The position numbers and the translations under genes are program-made. 36,242 nucleotides of DNA from positions 1 through 36,242 of the IMG/VR virus record IMGVR_UViG_3300020159_001588; one strand, written 5' to 3'. Origin of the DNA: a virus. The notes under the pieces are model-generated. The model ran no database searches and was not told the origin of the DNA. It worked only from the letters and a program-made list of their open reading frames with translations. Positions within the stretch are counted from its first letter, which is position 1, and each line of letters opens with the position of its first letter. Below, piece after piece: positions 1 to 7,202 of the stretch.

Positions 1-42
1 CCCGACCCTCCGGAGTCAGAAAATGGACAAAAAAAAGATTCC
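1..42. other. Left genome end with 8-base terminal repeat, candidate cos region
   Basis: Bases 1-8 (CCCGACCC) are identical to bases 36235-36242, so the ends of the window match over 8 bases. The repeat abuts an 8-base palindrome, CTCCGGAG at 8-15. A run of eight A at 29-36 (T on the coding strand) lies just beyond the last gene of the leftward operon and could help end transcription, although no clear stem precedes it. Position next to the small terminase gene across the joined ends fits a cos site (inference); a short assembly overlap of a circular contig would look the same. Confidence 0.45.
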
Positions 43-534
43 TTACTCGTTTTTGAGACATGAAACGTCGTTTTTCGTCGGTTTTAGGACACGTTTTGAC
101 GGTTTCACGCATTCGTCCTTCCGGTTGCTCTTTATACCTAAAGAATCAACTAATAGTCTCTGCCTCTCCCGTCTGCTCCTCGCCCGTCGAGTGCAGAGCG
201 GCTTGCAATGCCTTTGCAAGATCGAGCCCTGCCGGAACCTCGTCCCGCACTGCTCGCAAGTCCGCTCCTCTCCGAGCGGCTGATGTCCTCCTCTGCGACG
301 ACGCATCATCAAAGCTCCTCGCTTTGTGCAGGCTGGGCCACACCTCCGGTTGCGGTTGTTGAGCGGGACGAACTCCATCCCGCACTGGTCACACTTTGCA
401 ACTGTCAACTGCCGGTTGATGGTCTGAACTGACAAGGATTGCTTGTCGGTTGCCTTGTCCGGCTCGGCTGAGGTGATGCGGCCTTGCGACCGCATCCTCT
501 CGACAATCGCCCGTATTTCTGCGGGGTTGATCAT
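43..534 (-). CDS. Small protein with two CX2CX13CX3C zinc-finger motifs
   Basis: The 163-residue product has a short N-terminal helix, then two cysteine clusters with identical spacing: C48/C51/C65/C69 and C93/C96/C110/C114. Each is CX2CX13CX3C followed by an Arg-rich stretch, which looks like tandem metal-binding, nucleic-acid-contacting units. The tail is Lys/Arg-rich. The N-terminal half resembles the protein encoded at 1357-1896, which has one cluster with the same spacing, so the two are probably paralogues. The start is supported by a GAGGTGGAG ribosome site and by an ATGA overlap with the upstream gene. It is the last gene of the leftward early operon. A role in gene control or nucleic-acid binding is inferred; no named family is recognised. 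Confidence 0.75.
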   Translation of the reverse strand: MINPAEIRAIVERMRSQGRITSAEPDKATDKQSLSVQTINRQLTVAKCDQCGMEFVPLNNRNRRCGPACTKRGALMMRRRRGGHQPLGEERTCEQCGTRFRQGSILQRHCKPLCTRRARSRRERQRLLVDSLGIKSNRKDECVKPSKRVLKPTKNDVSCLKNE

Positions 535-932
535 TTCTCCACCTCTAAGCCTTCCCAGTCGGTTGCGGTGACAAGCACTGCGTCAAACACGCAAGCATTG
601 TCAGCCTCTCCTTGATGTACCCAGCAAGGCATCCCTTGATGTGCGACGATTTCAATTAAGAAGCCTGCACGTCGCAAGCGCCGCATTCCATCCTGCGCTG
701 ACTCAAGCCAATGCATTGCAGCCAAAAAACTCATCCCTCTCTCCACGACCTCCCACTTCTTCTCGGGCGGTTTTCCAAACCAGCTGTCGCTTGTGAACAG
801 CGAAGCGTAAAAAAGGCGAGATTGCTTTTCCCGTTTGCTGTAAACGTTATCGCAACCCAAAAGTTTTAATGACCATCCCTCGCGGTACAGCCGAACGAGG
901 TCCTCTGTCTTAATCGGTTGCCAGTTGCTCAT
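531..932 (-). CDS. Hypothetical protein (MSNWQPIKTEDL start)
   Basis: This 133-residue protein is not recognised. It is a mixed, soluble-looking sequence with no membrane segment and no repeated motif. An open frame runs further upstream to 1046, but the ATG at 932 is preferred: it has a strong AAGGAGGTG ribosome site about eight bases upstream and forms an ATGA overlap with the stop of the preceding DUF551-type gene. It sits in a four-gene cluster of small accessory proteins at the distal end of the early operon. Confidence 0.7.
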   Translation of the reverse strand: MSNWQPIKTEDLVRLYREGWSLKLLGCDNVYSKREKQSRLFYASLFTSDSWFGKPPEKKWEVVERGMSFLAAMHWLESAQDGMRRLRRAGFLIEIVAHQGMPCWVHQGEADNACVFDAVLVTATDWEGLEVEK

Positions 933-1360
933 CCCTGCACCTCCTTCGGTGGTTCCGGCAACGGCATCCAGTGAGTGACCTGTGCGCCAGTGTTCCACCC
1001 GTGTTGTGCGTCGTATTGTTTGACGCTTTGCATTCCGCTGACCCACAACGTAAGCACGGGGTCTCGCGTTTCCGGCAACCTCTCCTCCACCGGAATCCAG
1101 CCTTGAGCTTCCTTCAACCGCTCAACCTCTGCGCGGAGTTGGTCGGCATCTCTTTGAGTAGCCAGCGAAACGTATGGGTTGCATCGATTTTGGTAGTCCA
1201 AAACGACATTCTTCAACCGCTCTATCTCGGCGCGAAGCGCGTCACGCTCGGCAATAAGCTCGGGAATGTTGACCGGAACCTGTCCGCCTTGTCCATCGGC
1301 CACGCAGACTCTTCCGTTTGTGTAAAGGAAGAGGAACCCTTTTGGATAGTGCTCGCTCAT
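929..1360 (-). CDS. DUF551-type protein with coiled coil
   Basis: The 143-residue product has a coiled-coil stretch at about 31-85 (repeated Leu/Glu/Arg heptads such as AERDALRAEIERLK) and a C-terminal domain at about 88-138 that begins WIPVEERLPE and ends VTHWMPLPEPP, the signature of phage DUF551 proteins. The family has no established biochemical function; it is common near phage replication and accessory genes. A second, shorter relative lies at 4629-4832. The ATG at 1360 has an AGGAGGTGG ribosome site and ATGA overlap with the upstream gene, so the open frame running up to 1453 is not used. Confidence 0.8.
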   Translation of the reverse strand: MSEHYPKGFLFLYTNGRVCVADGQGGQVPVNIPELIAERDALRAEIERLKNVVLDYQNRCNPYVSLATQRDADQLRAEVERLKEAQGWIPVEERLPETRDPVLTLWVSGMQSVKQYDAQHGWNTGAQVTHWMPLPEPPKEVQG

Positions 1361-1896
1361 TCCGCCACCTCCTTCTCCAGATCCATGAGTGCAGAAACCG
1401 CCTTTGATCCTTCGATGCCGAACACCATGAGGCGTTTGGCAATTGCGATGCATCTGTTCCGCTGCTCGGTGAGCTTTGTGTTCTCGGCCAGCAGTCTGTT
1501 CAACTCCTGCGCTATTTCGTTGCGCTCAACCTCTGCGCGGAGTTGTTTGTTCTCAGTGTCCAGCGCATCCATCGCAAGCGCATCAGGATGCGGGTGATCG
1601 CATTCACCGCCATTCATCCAGTGGTCTGGGTCAAGTGCGTCTCTCATTTCCGTGAGCCACTGCTTCCTCCGTGCGCTCCTCGCTTTGACCGAGCACTGAC
1701 CCTTGCACCGCTTCTGCGTTGGTGAGGTCTGCTCAAACGGCTGATGGCACTGGTCGCATTCGATGGTCGAGAGCCGGTTGAAGACCCTGCGCTTCGGCTC
1801 GATGGTCGGTTGTTCGACCGGAGCGATGATCAGCCCTCGCTCTTTGAACTTGGCCACGAGTCGGCGGGCCTCTTCCGGTGTTATAGTCATCATCAT
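1357..1896 (-). CDS. Zinc-finger and coiled-coil protein, paralogue of the protein at 43-534
   Basis: The 179-residue protein starts with a helix like that of the last gene (TPEEARRLVAKFKERGLI against NPAEIRAIVERMRSQGRI), followed by a CX2CX13CX3C cluster (C47, C50, C64, C68) and an Arg/Lys-rich stretch. A coiled coil follows at about 112-150 (ENKQLRAEVE, NRLLAENTKL). It is the first gene after the 354-base non-coding region, so it probably heads its own transcript or is read through from the primase gene. Three ATG codons in a row open the frame and no clear ribosome site precedes them, so the exact start is uncertain by two codons. Function is unknown; nucleic-acid binding is inferred. Confidence 0.7.
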   Translation of the reverse strand: MMMTITPEEARRLVAKFKERGLIIAPVEQPTIEPKRRVFNRLSTIECDQCHQPFEQTSPTQKRCKGQCSVKARSARRKQWLTEMRDALDPDHWMNGGECDHPHPDALAMDALDTENKQLRAEVERNEIAQELNRLLAENTKLTEQRNRCIAIAKRLMVFGIEGSKAVSALMDLEKEVAE

Positions 1897-1913
1897 GTTA
1901 TTTTTAGTTTACG

Positions 1914-1937
1914 GGTTGTCTGGTTGTCTGGTTGTCT
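1914..1937. repeat. Three tandem 8-base repeats (GGTTGTCT)
   Basis: The unit GGTTGTCT occurs three times without gap at 1914-1921, 1922-1929 and 1930-1937 (AGACAACC on the coding strand). It lies just upstream of the gene at 1357-1896. A single AGACAACC copy in the other orientation is at 8108-8115, in the non-coding block before the early operon. It could be an iteron-like replication site or an operator; both are inference. Confidence 0.55.
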
Positions 1938-2093
1938 CTGGGAGATTGGTCGTTTCCGTCCTGCATTGCGTTTTACGGTTTTGATTCCGTCACCGAATGG
2001 CCGAGAATCAAACAGAATGGCCTCAAATCGGCGTCCTAGACCGTTCCGAGGGTGGAGATGCGGAATGGGGTTTTTCTTGTCTTCTCTCCCCTC

Positions 2094-2229
2094 TCTCTGC
2101 CCTCGCCCCACCCCTCCCCACGGGAATCCCCACGGGGGTCCCTACGCCACCCCCCCCTATGAAGGGGGGTGGCTATGGGCCCCCGGTGGGGTTCCCGATG
2201 GGGGGGTGGTACGGGGCGAAGGGGAAAGG
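2094..2229. repeat. Long GC-rich imperfect inverted repeat
   Basis: The left arm (about 2094-2155) and right arm (about 2164-2229) are reverse complements over some 60 bases with a few bulges. The innermost part is a perfect 10-base stem, GCCACCCCCC at 2146-2155 and GGGGGGTGGC at 2164-2173, with an 8-base loop. It lies directly downstream of the primase-helicase gene in a region without genes (1897-2250). No T-run follows it in the leftward direction, so it is not a standard terminator on that strand; a TTTTATTT stretch follows on the plus strand. Possible roles are a replication origin, a transcription block or an RNA structure. Confidence 0.7.
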
Positions 2230-2250
2230 TTTTATTTAATAGCTGAATCT

Positions 2251-4134
2251 TCATTCCCCCTGCTCCTTTCTGAATCGCTTAGGTATAGGGCTCTTCACGT
2301 CCCGATTTGCTGTCCATTCACCGTCCTTTTTGCCTTTCTTTTCGGGCTCGGAATCGGGCGGAAGTGGGGGTGCATAGACCCACCAAATCCCCTGCGTCGA
2401 GTGGTCGATTCGGATCTTGGGTTGCTTGTTTCCCTCCTCGTCAACCATCCCCGAGCGACCAGCACGCTTGCAAAGGGTCAGGCTGAATGCGGCCTTGTTC
2501 CCGTCCTTTCGGTCGGGTTCCCGTTGCAGAACAGCCACCTCGCGAGACCAGTTGGTCAGCTCGCTCGACCCTGCTCCGAGGTACGCCACCTCGCTTGATG
2601 ATTGGGCCTTCTCGGCCTTCGGTTTGGCGGTGTGATGGATGAGCACCACGACGCACCCAGTCTCCTCGAGGATAGGTTGCAGGGTGTTCCGCAGGAAGAC
2701 GCTCATGCCCTTCTGATCGTTCACATCGCCCCCGAAGAACGCCATCAGCGGGTCGATGATGACGACCTCCAGCCTGTGCTCCTTGATGAGTTGGCGGAGG
2801 ATGCCGAGGAAGATGGCACCGGTCTTCGTGTTCTCGCGGAAGAGTTTCAGATTTTCGTTGAGAAGTTTCCCCGCCCCTGCCGTCCCTCGACCTGCTGACA
2901 AGAGCCACTGGACCGATCCAAACATGGCCTCCAGAACGTCCCCCCAGTCATTCTCTGCTTGGATGATCCCAACCCTCATCGGCTTCCCGTCGGGGTGTGC
3001 AATCCCGAAAAACGGGGAGCCGGTGGCCATCGCAGTCGCGAACTGCAAGCAGAACGAGGATTTCCCGACGCCCGATGATGAGACGATGGTCAGTGACCCT
3101 CCCTTGCAGAGCCACCGCTCCCCTAGGATGCAGGTGGGATCCGGCATAATGGGGATCTCCTTGAGCGTCTCCCACGTCATGGCCTGCGGGAGGTCACGGC
3201 GCCGGAACCACTGCTCAAACTCTTCCCACGTTTCTGGTCCCTCGCGGAGTGAGACCAGCCTTTGCCACTGGTCGCCCCGCTTGCATCCCGGAAGGCGCGA
3301 GAACCTGCCGGGGTTCTTGTTCGCGGGACAAGGTCCAGCGTCCTCGAGGTATTGGTAAACGAGGTCGCGACGGACCTCCCACGTCGCTTTGTCGGGTGCA
3401 TCGACCCGGACCCAACCGTGGAACGACCGGACCCCGCTCGAGATGATAGCGGTGAGCGGCAGGTTGGACCCTTTGAGGGTGGCCAACTGGTCTGCTTCGG
3501 GAAGGTCGTCGAACTCGATGAGGACGTGCCTGTATGCGCTGACGTTGGAATCCGCCCCCGTCGAACTCTCGTTCCGGTAGGGGTTGATGCGGATCCATCG
3601 CCCCGATGCTGATGAGCAGGTGAACGGGTTGTCGCCCTGCTCGATTTGGTCGATGAACCACTCGAGAGGTTTGAATGTCCCGTGACTTCCCGGTCGGTGC
3701 TTCCCGTCCTCGCTCTCGAGTGCCTGAGTGCAGATGCAGACCAGCTCCCCGGGGAGGAATGCGGCCTTGAGGAATCGAATGGTCGATGCCGACGAGTCAT
3801 CCCCCGAGAGGTCCACAGGTGCTGCGTTCCGATTGATGATGAACCTTCCCGTGGGGCTGACGGTCTGGTGCGTGTCGAGCTTCGACCCTCGCGGGTTGTT
3901 GTGCGGCTTGCTCGCGGCTTGCCGGACCTTGTGCTCGAGTTCCTTCCGCGTCCATGGTGGCGAGCACCTCTGGTTCCACGTTTCAAGGATTTGAAGGCTC
4001 TCTCCCTCGCTAAGAGCGAAGTCGTGAGCCAGCACTCTCGCGAGGTCATAGGTGGCAGAGTGTCCTCCCTGCCCAGAGACGGCTCCGGGCACTTTTGCCG
4101 CGTAGCTTGCGGCGCGTTCATAAGGGGTCAGCAT
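2251..4134 (-). CDS. Primase-helicase fusion (AEP/RepB-type primase and RepA-type ATPase)
   Basis: This 627-residue protein probably primes and unwinds phage DNA. Residues 1-80 resemble the accessory domain of primase-helicases (GHSATYDLARVLAHDF, CSPPWTRKELEHKV). Residues about 110-310 carry motifs of archaeo-eukaryotic-type primases: EFDD at 207-210, SSGVRSFHGW with H239, and the R-LPG segment near 278-286. Residues about 335-570 are a RecA-fold ATPase of the RepA/AAA_25 kind: Walker A SSSGVGKSS (K358), Walker B VVIIDPL (D461), and VLIHHTAKP at 498-506. The tail is Lys/Arg-rich. The ATG at 4134 lies 25 bases after the preceding gene; the ribosome site is weak. SSB-, RecT- and RuvC-like genes upstream support a replication role. 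No DNA polymerase gene is seen, so the host enzyme is probably recruited. Confidence 0.85.
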   Translation of the reverse strand: MLTPYERAASYAAKVPGAVSGQGGHSATYDLARVLAHDFALSEGESLQILETWNQRCSPPWTRKELEHKVRQAASKPHNNPRGSKLDTHQTVSPTGRFIINRNAAPVDLSGDDSSASTIRFLKAAFLPGELVCICTQALESEDGKHRPGSHGTFKPLEWFIDQIEQGDNPFTCSSASGRWIRINPYRNESSTGADSNVSAYRHVLIEFDDLPEADQLATLKGSNLPLTAIISSGVRSFHGWVRVDAPDKATWEVRRDLVYQYLEDAGPCPANKNPGRFSRLPGCKRGDQWQRLVSLREGPETWEEFEQWFRRRDLPQAMTWETLKEIPIMPDPTCILGERWLCKGGSLTIVSSSGVGKSSFCLQFATAMATGSPFFGIAHPDGKPMRVGIIQAENDWGDVLEAMFGSVQWLLSAGRGTAGAGKLLNENLKLFRENTKTGAIFLGILRQLIKEHRLEVVIIDPLMAFFGGDVNDQKGMSVFLRNTLQPILEETGCVVVLIHHTAKPKAEKAQSSSEVAYLGAGSSELTNWSREVAVLQREPDRKDGNKAAFSLTLCKRAGRSGMVDEEGNKQPKIRIDHSTQGIWWVYAPPLPPDSEPEKKGKKDGEWTANRDVKSPIPKRFRKEQGE

Positions 4135-4159
4135 GGTTGTTTTGCGACCTGCTCCGAGG

Positions 4160-4465
4160 TCAGTTTTTCAATCGTTTAATCTCCTCCAGCGCGGCGTCGT
4201 ACATGGTCTGCAACGCCTTGTGCTTCCCCCGTTCCGCCAGTGTGAGCGGGTTCGCGGCTTGGTATGCCTCCTCGAGCTTTGCCTGTAGCATAGCGTTGTG
4301 CTGTTGCAGGTCCTGCGCGGTTTTCGTCAGTTTCGCAAAGGCTTTGGACAACTCCAGAAAGTCGTTGTTGGTCTTGAGGTAGTCCTGATTCGCCTTCGCC
4401 AGTTCGCCCAGCAGTGTCTCGACGAGTTCCACCGGTGCGCCATTTCTGAGCAGTTCGTCGTTCAC
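4160..4465 (-). CDS. Small coiled-coil protein, GTG start
   Basis: The 101-residue product is almost entirely helical with heptad-like spacing (LLGELAKANQDYLKTNNDF, LQQHNAMLQAKLEEAYQ), so a coiled coil is likely. The start codon is GTG at 4463-4465; it forms a GTGA overlap with the stop of the upstream gene and has a GGGAGGGA ribosome site, which supports the choice. It lies immediately before the primase-helicase gene. Function is unknown; a role in assembling the replication complex would be a guess. Confidence 0.7.
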   Translation of the reverse strand: MNDELLRNGAPVELVETLLGELAKANQDYLKTNNDFLELSKAFAKLTKTAQDLQQHNAMLQAKLEEAYQAANPLTLAERGKHKALQTMYDAALEEIKRLKN

Positions 4466-4632
4466 TCGTCCCTCCCTTCGAGCAGTGCAAACTCTTCAGA
4501 ATGGTAGCTTTTGACACTCTCCAACTGCTCCTCCGAGAGGTACAGCGAGAGGGTGCCCCAGATATCCTCGAAGGCCGATTTAAGGTCCTCAACCTGCCTC
4601 TCGAGCAGGTCGATTTGGTCTCTCATTTTCAT
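4462..4632 (-). CDS. Small acidic helical protein
   Basis: A 56-residue product starting MKMRDQIDLLERQVEDLK, acidic and probably a helical hairpin or coiled coil. The frame is open to 4857, but that longer reading would overlap the whole of the neighbouring gene; the ATG at 4632 makes an ATGA overlap with the upstream stop and is preferred. A start at 4626 (MRDQ) is possible. Unknown function. Confidence 0.6.
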   Translation of the reverse strand: MKMRDQIDLLERQVEDLKSAFEDIWGTLSLYLSEEQLESVKSYHSEEFALLEGRDE

Positions 4633-4832
4633 TCCGGGATGATGGTTAGTGATTTCGGCAGGTGCGCCCAAAGGACGACCTTGGCAGGCACTTTGATGCC
4701 TTGCCAACCCCTTGAAAGTCGGTGAGTGGTTGCTACAAACTCGCGGTGTCCTTCGGTGACCAGTGCCAGCACCGGCTTGTCTCGAGGTGGGAGTTCGACC
4801 TCTGCGATGACCCAGTAAATGATGCTTTTCAT
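4629..4832 (-). CDS. Short DUF551-like protein
   Basis: The 67-residue protein has the layout of a minimal DUF551 domain: ELPPRDKPVLALVTEG in the middle and VVLWAHLPKSL near the end, matching the LPE..PVL and VTHWMPLPEPP anchors of the gene at 929-1360. It is shorter than most DUF551 members and lacks the coiled coil of that relative. Both ends form ATGA overlaps with neighbours, so it is coupled in the early operon. Function is unknown. Confidence 0.65.
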   Translation of the reverse strand: MKSIIYWVIAEVELPPRDKPVLALVTEGHREFVATTHRLSRGWQGIKVPAKVVLWAHLPKSLTIIPE

Positions 4833-4927
4833 TTCTTTTCTCGGTTGCCCACCGCAACGAGACCGACGAGCACGCTAATCAGGAGAGCGGCGAGCACGCC
4901 AGCCCCGAGGCGATGGATCTGGTTCAT
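4829..4927 (-). CDS. 32-residue single-pass membrane microprotein
   Basis: A short open frame encodes a 32-residue peptide with an N-terminal MNQIHRLG, a hydrophobic core of about 18 residues rich in Leu, Val and Ala, and a charged end NREKK. This is the pattern of a single membrane helix. The start ATG overlaps the upstream stop (ATGA at 4924-4927) and its own stop overlaps the next ATG (4829-4832). Fitting exactly between two coupled genes is the main evidence that it is real. Possible roles include interference with the host membrane or cell division; this is speculative. Confidence 0.6.
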   Translation of the reverse strand: MNQIHRLGAGVLAALLISVLVGLVAVGNREKK

Positions 4928-5244
4928 TTGATTGGGGTTTTGAGTGCGGTTTTCAGTTTCTGAAACTCTGCTTCAAACACCGACTTTTCGACGTAGGCCA
5001 GCTTGGCTTGATGGTAGAGTCTCATGCACTTCTCGGTCTGCTCGGTAATCTCCGGATTCCCAAGCACCGCTTCGATTTTCCCTGCCATAGCGAGCACAAC
5101 GCCCGTAAGTTTGCTGTCATCGACCTCGGCTCGCATTGCCCGATAGTTCCAATCCCGCTCAGCCTGAGGACAGTTGACGCTCCCGAACGAGTAGTCGATC
5201 TGCCAGAGGAAGTCGAAGATCTGCCTGTTGATGTCCTCGCTCAT
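4924..5244 (-). CDS. Hypothetical early protein
   Basis: The 106-residue soluble, mostly helical protein is not recognised. It has two Cys but no metal-binding spacing. The ATG at 5244 has a strong CAGGAGGA ribosome site and overlaps the upstream stop (ATGA). It belongs to the run of small genes between the SSB-like gene and the primase-helicase. Confidence 0.65.
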   Translation of the reverse strand: MSEDINRQIFDFLWQIDYSFGSVNCPQAERDWNYRAMRAEVDDSKLTGVVLAMAGKIEAVLGNPEITEQTEKCMRLYHQAKLAYVEKSVFEAEFQKLKTALKTPIK

Positions 5245-5498
5245 TGTTCGTCCTCCTGAGTGTTGGCCAGTTGCTTTGTGAGTGCCTCTAGCTCCCTGCG
5301 GAGAAACCGAAGCTCGAACGCGAGTGCGTCCGGGTTCTTGCCTTGGTCGCGGAGTTCGTCCGTCAGTTCGTCCCGAACGATCGCTCGGAGTTGGTCGCGA
5401 AACTCTGAGGAGAGCAGTACTGCTCTCACTTCGGTCTTGATTGCTTCAACGGTGTGCATGGCTTGCCTGATTAGGTTGTCAAGTTGCTGTGGTTGCAT
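5241..5498 (-). CDS. Small helical/coiled-coil protein
   Basis: The 85-residue product is rich in Leu, Arg and Glu (FELRFLRRELEALTKQLANT at about 60-79), so a C-terminal coiled coil is likely. It starts three bases after the SSB-like gene stop. A GAGG element about 14 bases upstream could serve as ribosome site. Unknown function; the tight link to the SSB-like gene suggests replication or recombination. Confidence 0.65.
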   Translation of the reverse strand: MQPQQLDNLIRQAMHTVEAIKTEVRAVLLSSEFRDQLRAIVRDELTDELRDQGKNPDALAFELRFLRRELEALTKQLANTQEDEQ

Positions 5499-5501
5499 GG
5501 C

Positions 5502-6002
5502 TTAGAACGGAACCTCGTCTGGTCCTTCCGCTTCATCTTCGGCCTTTTTAATCTGCTCAAGAGCCTTTGCAGGGAGTTGATTCTTCCCCTTTCGCGGGTC
5601 CATCGGTCGGAGTCTCGTTGCCGTCCCTTGAGATCCGTCCTTTTTGAGGTATGTCTCGAGGTAAACGGCAAAGGTAACCGCGAGCCCGTCGAACTTCCGA
5701 ACGAACTCGATGAAGTTCGAGTTCTTCGAGAAGTCCGCGCTCTGCCCGTTGGGAATGTTGATTTTGCTCCCGTCGGGGTCTGCGGCGGCGAGAAGGACGT
5801 TTAGCTTCCACCAGAGACTCTCGGCGTTGATGATGTCATCGGTGGCCTTCGCCCCCGATTCCGTAATGAACTCGAGACGGATCTTCGTCTCGCCCTTCGG
5901 GGTGCATTCGATTTCGGCAGGGAACTTGATGGTTCCCGAGTAGATGCCCGGGGTCTTAATCCATGAGGATTCCGGTGCTGCGTTGCGGTCGATTTTGAAC
6001 AT
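5502..6002 (-). CDS. Probable single-stranded DNA-binding protein
   Basis: The 166-residue protein has a beta-rich N-terminal half compatible with an OB-like fold (GIYSGTIKFPAEIECTPKGE, VTFAVYLETYLKKDGS) and a low-complexity acidic tail ending PDEVPF at 161-166. An acidic tip ending in Pro-Phe is the hallmark by which bacterial and phage SSBs recruit partner proteins. It lies between a RecT-like gene and the primase-helicase, the usual place for an SSB. I cannot tell a true SSB from the DUF669-like phage family by eye, but both are linked to ssDNA. The ribosome site is weak. Confidence 0.7.
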   Translation of the reverse strand: MFKIDRNAAPESSWIKTPGIYSGTIKFPAEIECTPKGETKIRLEFITESGAKATDDIINAESLWWKLNVLLAAADPDGSKINIPNGQSADFSKNSNFIEFVRKFDGLAVTFAVYLETYLKKDGSQGTATRLRPMDPRKGKNQLPAKALEQIKKAEDEAEGPDEVPF

Positions 6003-6007
6003 GGTCT

Positions 6008-6742
6008 TTAGAGTTTGGCGATGAGGTCAGAGGTACGGGTCCGGATGTCCTTTTGGACTTTAGGCGCGAGGAGCGTGAGCAGGTCGGTTTTGAAGAATGA
6101 CAGTGCCGAAGTGTAATGCTCCCCTAGCAGGTCGCGAAACTCCTGCTCCGCATCTTCAGCGGGTGGTAATGCCTCCGGCTCGACGACCTGAACCTGCGCG
6201 GGTTTCTCGACCCTCTCAACGGTTCCGAAGTCGCTCACTTCCTCGGGGGTGTAGATCCCACTCACCACTTCGGGTGCGAGGAGTCTCACTGCCTCCGAGA
6301 TGAGTCGAGCGGTCAGCATCTGGCGCGGGTGTCTTTTGTAGTTTTCCTTGAGTTCGCCACCCTTCCCGAGCGCAACCCCGCTGGCCACCAGCTCCTGCAT
6401 GGTGACCTCCATCTCGAGGTCGTTTTCTCCGTATACCCACCGAGCCTTGACTCGTTCGGCAGTTCTGGTTCCCCAGATCACTTTTCCCCCGGCTGCCTTG
6501 TACCGGCCAAGCATGGCATCGGCCTTCATCGAGAGCTTGCCGTCGAGCAGGTGATAGGTCTGGGTCACTTCAAACGGCGTCAGGCCTGATGTCAGGCATT
6601 GGAGAGCGAGGATGGCCCCCTGTGCTGGTTTGGTGCATCCGAACATCCCTGAGGATGCGAAGGCTTCACCGAGTTGCATTGCGGCTCCGACGGGGTCCGA
6701 GACTCCCTGAAACAGGGCCAGTGGTTTGTTTTCGTTGTTCAT
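6008..6742 (-). CDS. RecT-like single-strand annealing protein
   Basis: The 244-residue protein should anneal complementary single strands during phage recombination. The key stretch is at about 138-169: HPRQMLTARLISEAVRLLAP followed by G-IYTPEE, which corresponds to the conserved R...A.R..P....G.YtpEE block of RecT/Bet-type proteins. An earlier LTPFEV-TYHLLDGKLS segment also fits. Pro/Glu-rich residues 180-200 link to a short C-terminal helical domain. The gene is next to the SSB-like gene, its usual partner. No exonuclease gene is recognised beside it. The start has no clear ribosome site. Confidence 0.7.
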   Translation of the reverse strand: MNNENKPLALFQGVSDPVGAAMQLGEAFASSGMFGCTKPAQGAILALQCLTSGLTPFEVTQTYHLLDGKLSMKADAMLGRYKAAGGKVIWGTRTAERVKARWVYGENDLEMEVTMQELVASGVALGKGGELKENYKRHPRQMLTARLISEAVRLLAPEVVSGIYTPEEVSDFGTVERVEKPAQVQVVEPEALPPAEDAEQEFRDLLGEHYTSALSFFKTDLLTLLAPKVQKDIRTRTSDLIAKL

Positions 6743-6749
6743 GGTTTTA

Positions 6750-7202
6750 CTATCTGGTGTTGTTTTGCGCTGCCAACCCGGCAGCTAGGATCAGCGCGGC
6801 ATCCGCCGTTGCTAAAGTGATGTGGAGGCTTGGGAACCTGCGTTGTGCCTCCTCCTTGAGTCTGTTTTTCCACTTCCTTTGCTCCTCCCCGGGTCGCTTG
6901 GAGATCCCGATGACCTTCTGCCATGCCTTCGGTTGGACTAGGAGAAGCGAGAACCCGAGAGCCATGGCCACCCCTTGAATGAACCCCACGTTGCGATGGA
7001 GCACCGCGAGCGATGAGTGACCAGCACCGAAGATCGCTTTTGCGGGAATCTCCATCCGGATGTCTCGGTGGCCAACTGCCCAGAGGTTGCGGAGTCCGGT
7101 CAGGATGTCGCCGTCGGTTTCTGGCATCCGGCAGCATTCAATGATGCCATGCTCCATGTCGTAGGCCCATCCACCTGCCACACCGGGGTCGATGGCGATC
7201 AT
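6750..7202 (-). CDS. RuvC-like Holliday junction resolvase
   Basis: With the start at 7202 the protein has 150 residues, the normal size for a RuvC-type nuclease. It opens MIAIDPGVAGGWAY, the first catalytic strand with D5; E51 lies in RMEIPAK; and D134 lies in ATADAALIL, giving the expected D-E-D set of an RNase H fold. The frame stays open upstream to 7316, but the ATG at 7202 has a GAGGAGGG site and an ATGA overlap with the preceding gene. The enzyme probably resolves branched phage DNA before packaging; it stands beside RecT- and SSB-like genes. Confidence 0.8.
   Translation of the reverse strand: MIAIDPGVAGGWAYDMEHGIIECCRMPETDGDILTGLRNLWAVGHRDIRMEIPAKAIFGAGHSSLAVLHRNVGFIQGVAMALGFSLLLVQPKAWQKVIGISKRPGEEQRKWKNRLKEEAQRRFPSLHITLATADAALILAAGLAAQNNTR

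Noticed and set aside
1744-2598. Long plus-strand open frame of 284 codons
   Set aside because: It crosses the non-coding inverted repeat and the primase-helicase 3' end, has a Pro/Gly/Arg-biased low-complexity composition from GC-rich DNA, and no family features.
3177-4121. Second minus-strand frame of 314 codons inside the primase-helicase
   Set aside because: Arg/Ser/Thr-rich out-of-frame reading; the primase motifs are in the other frame.
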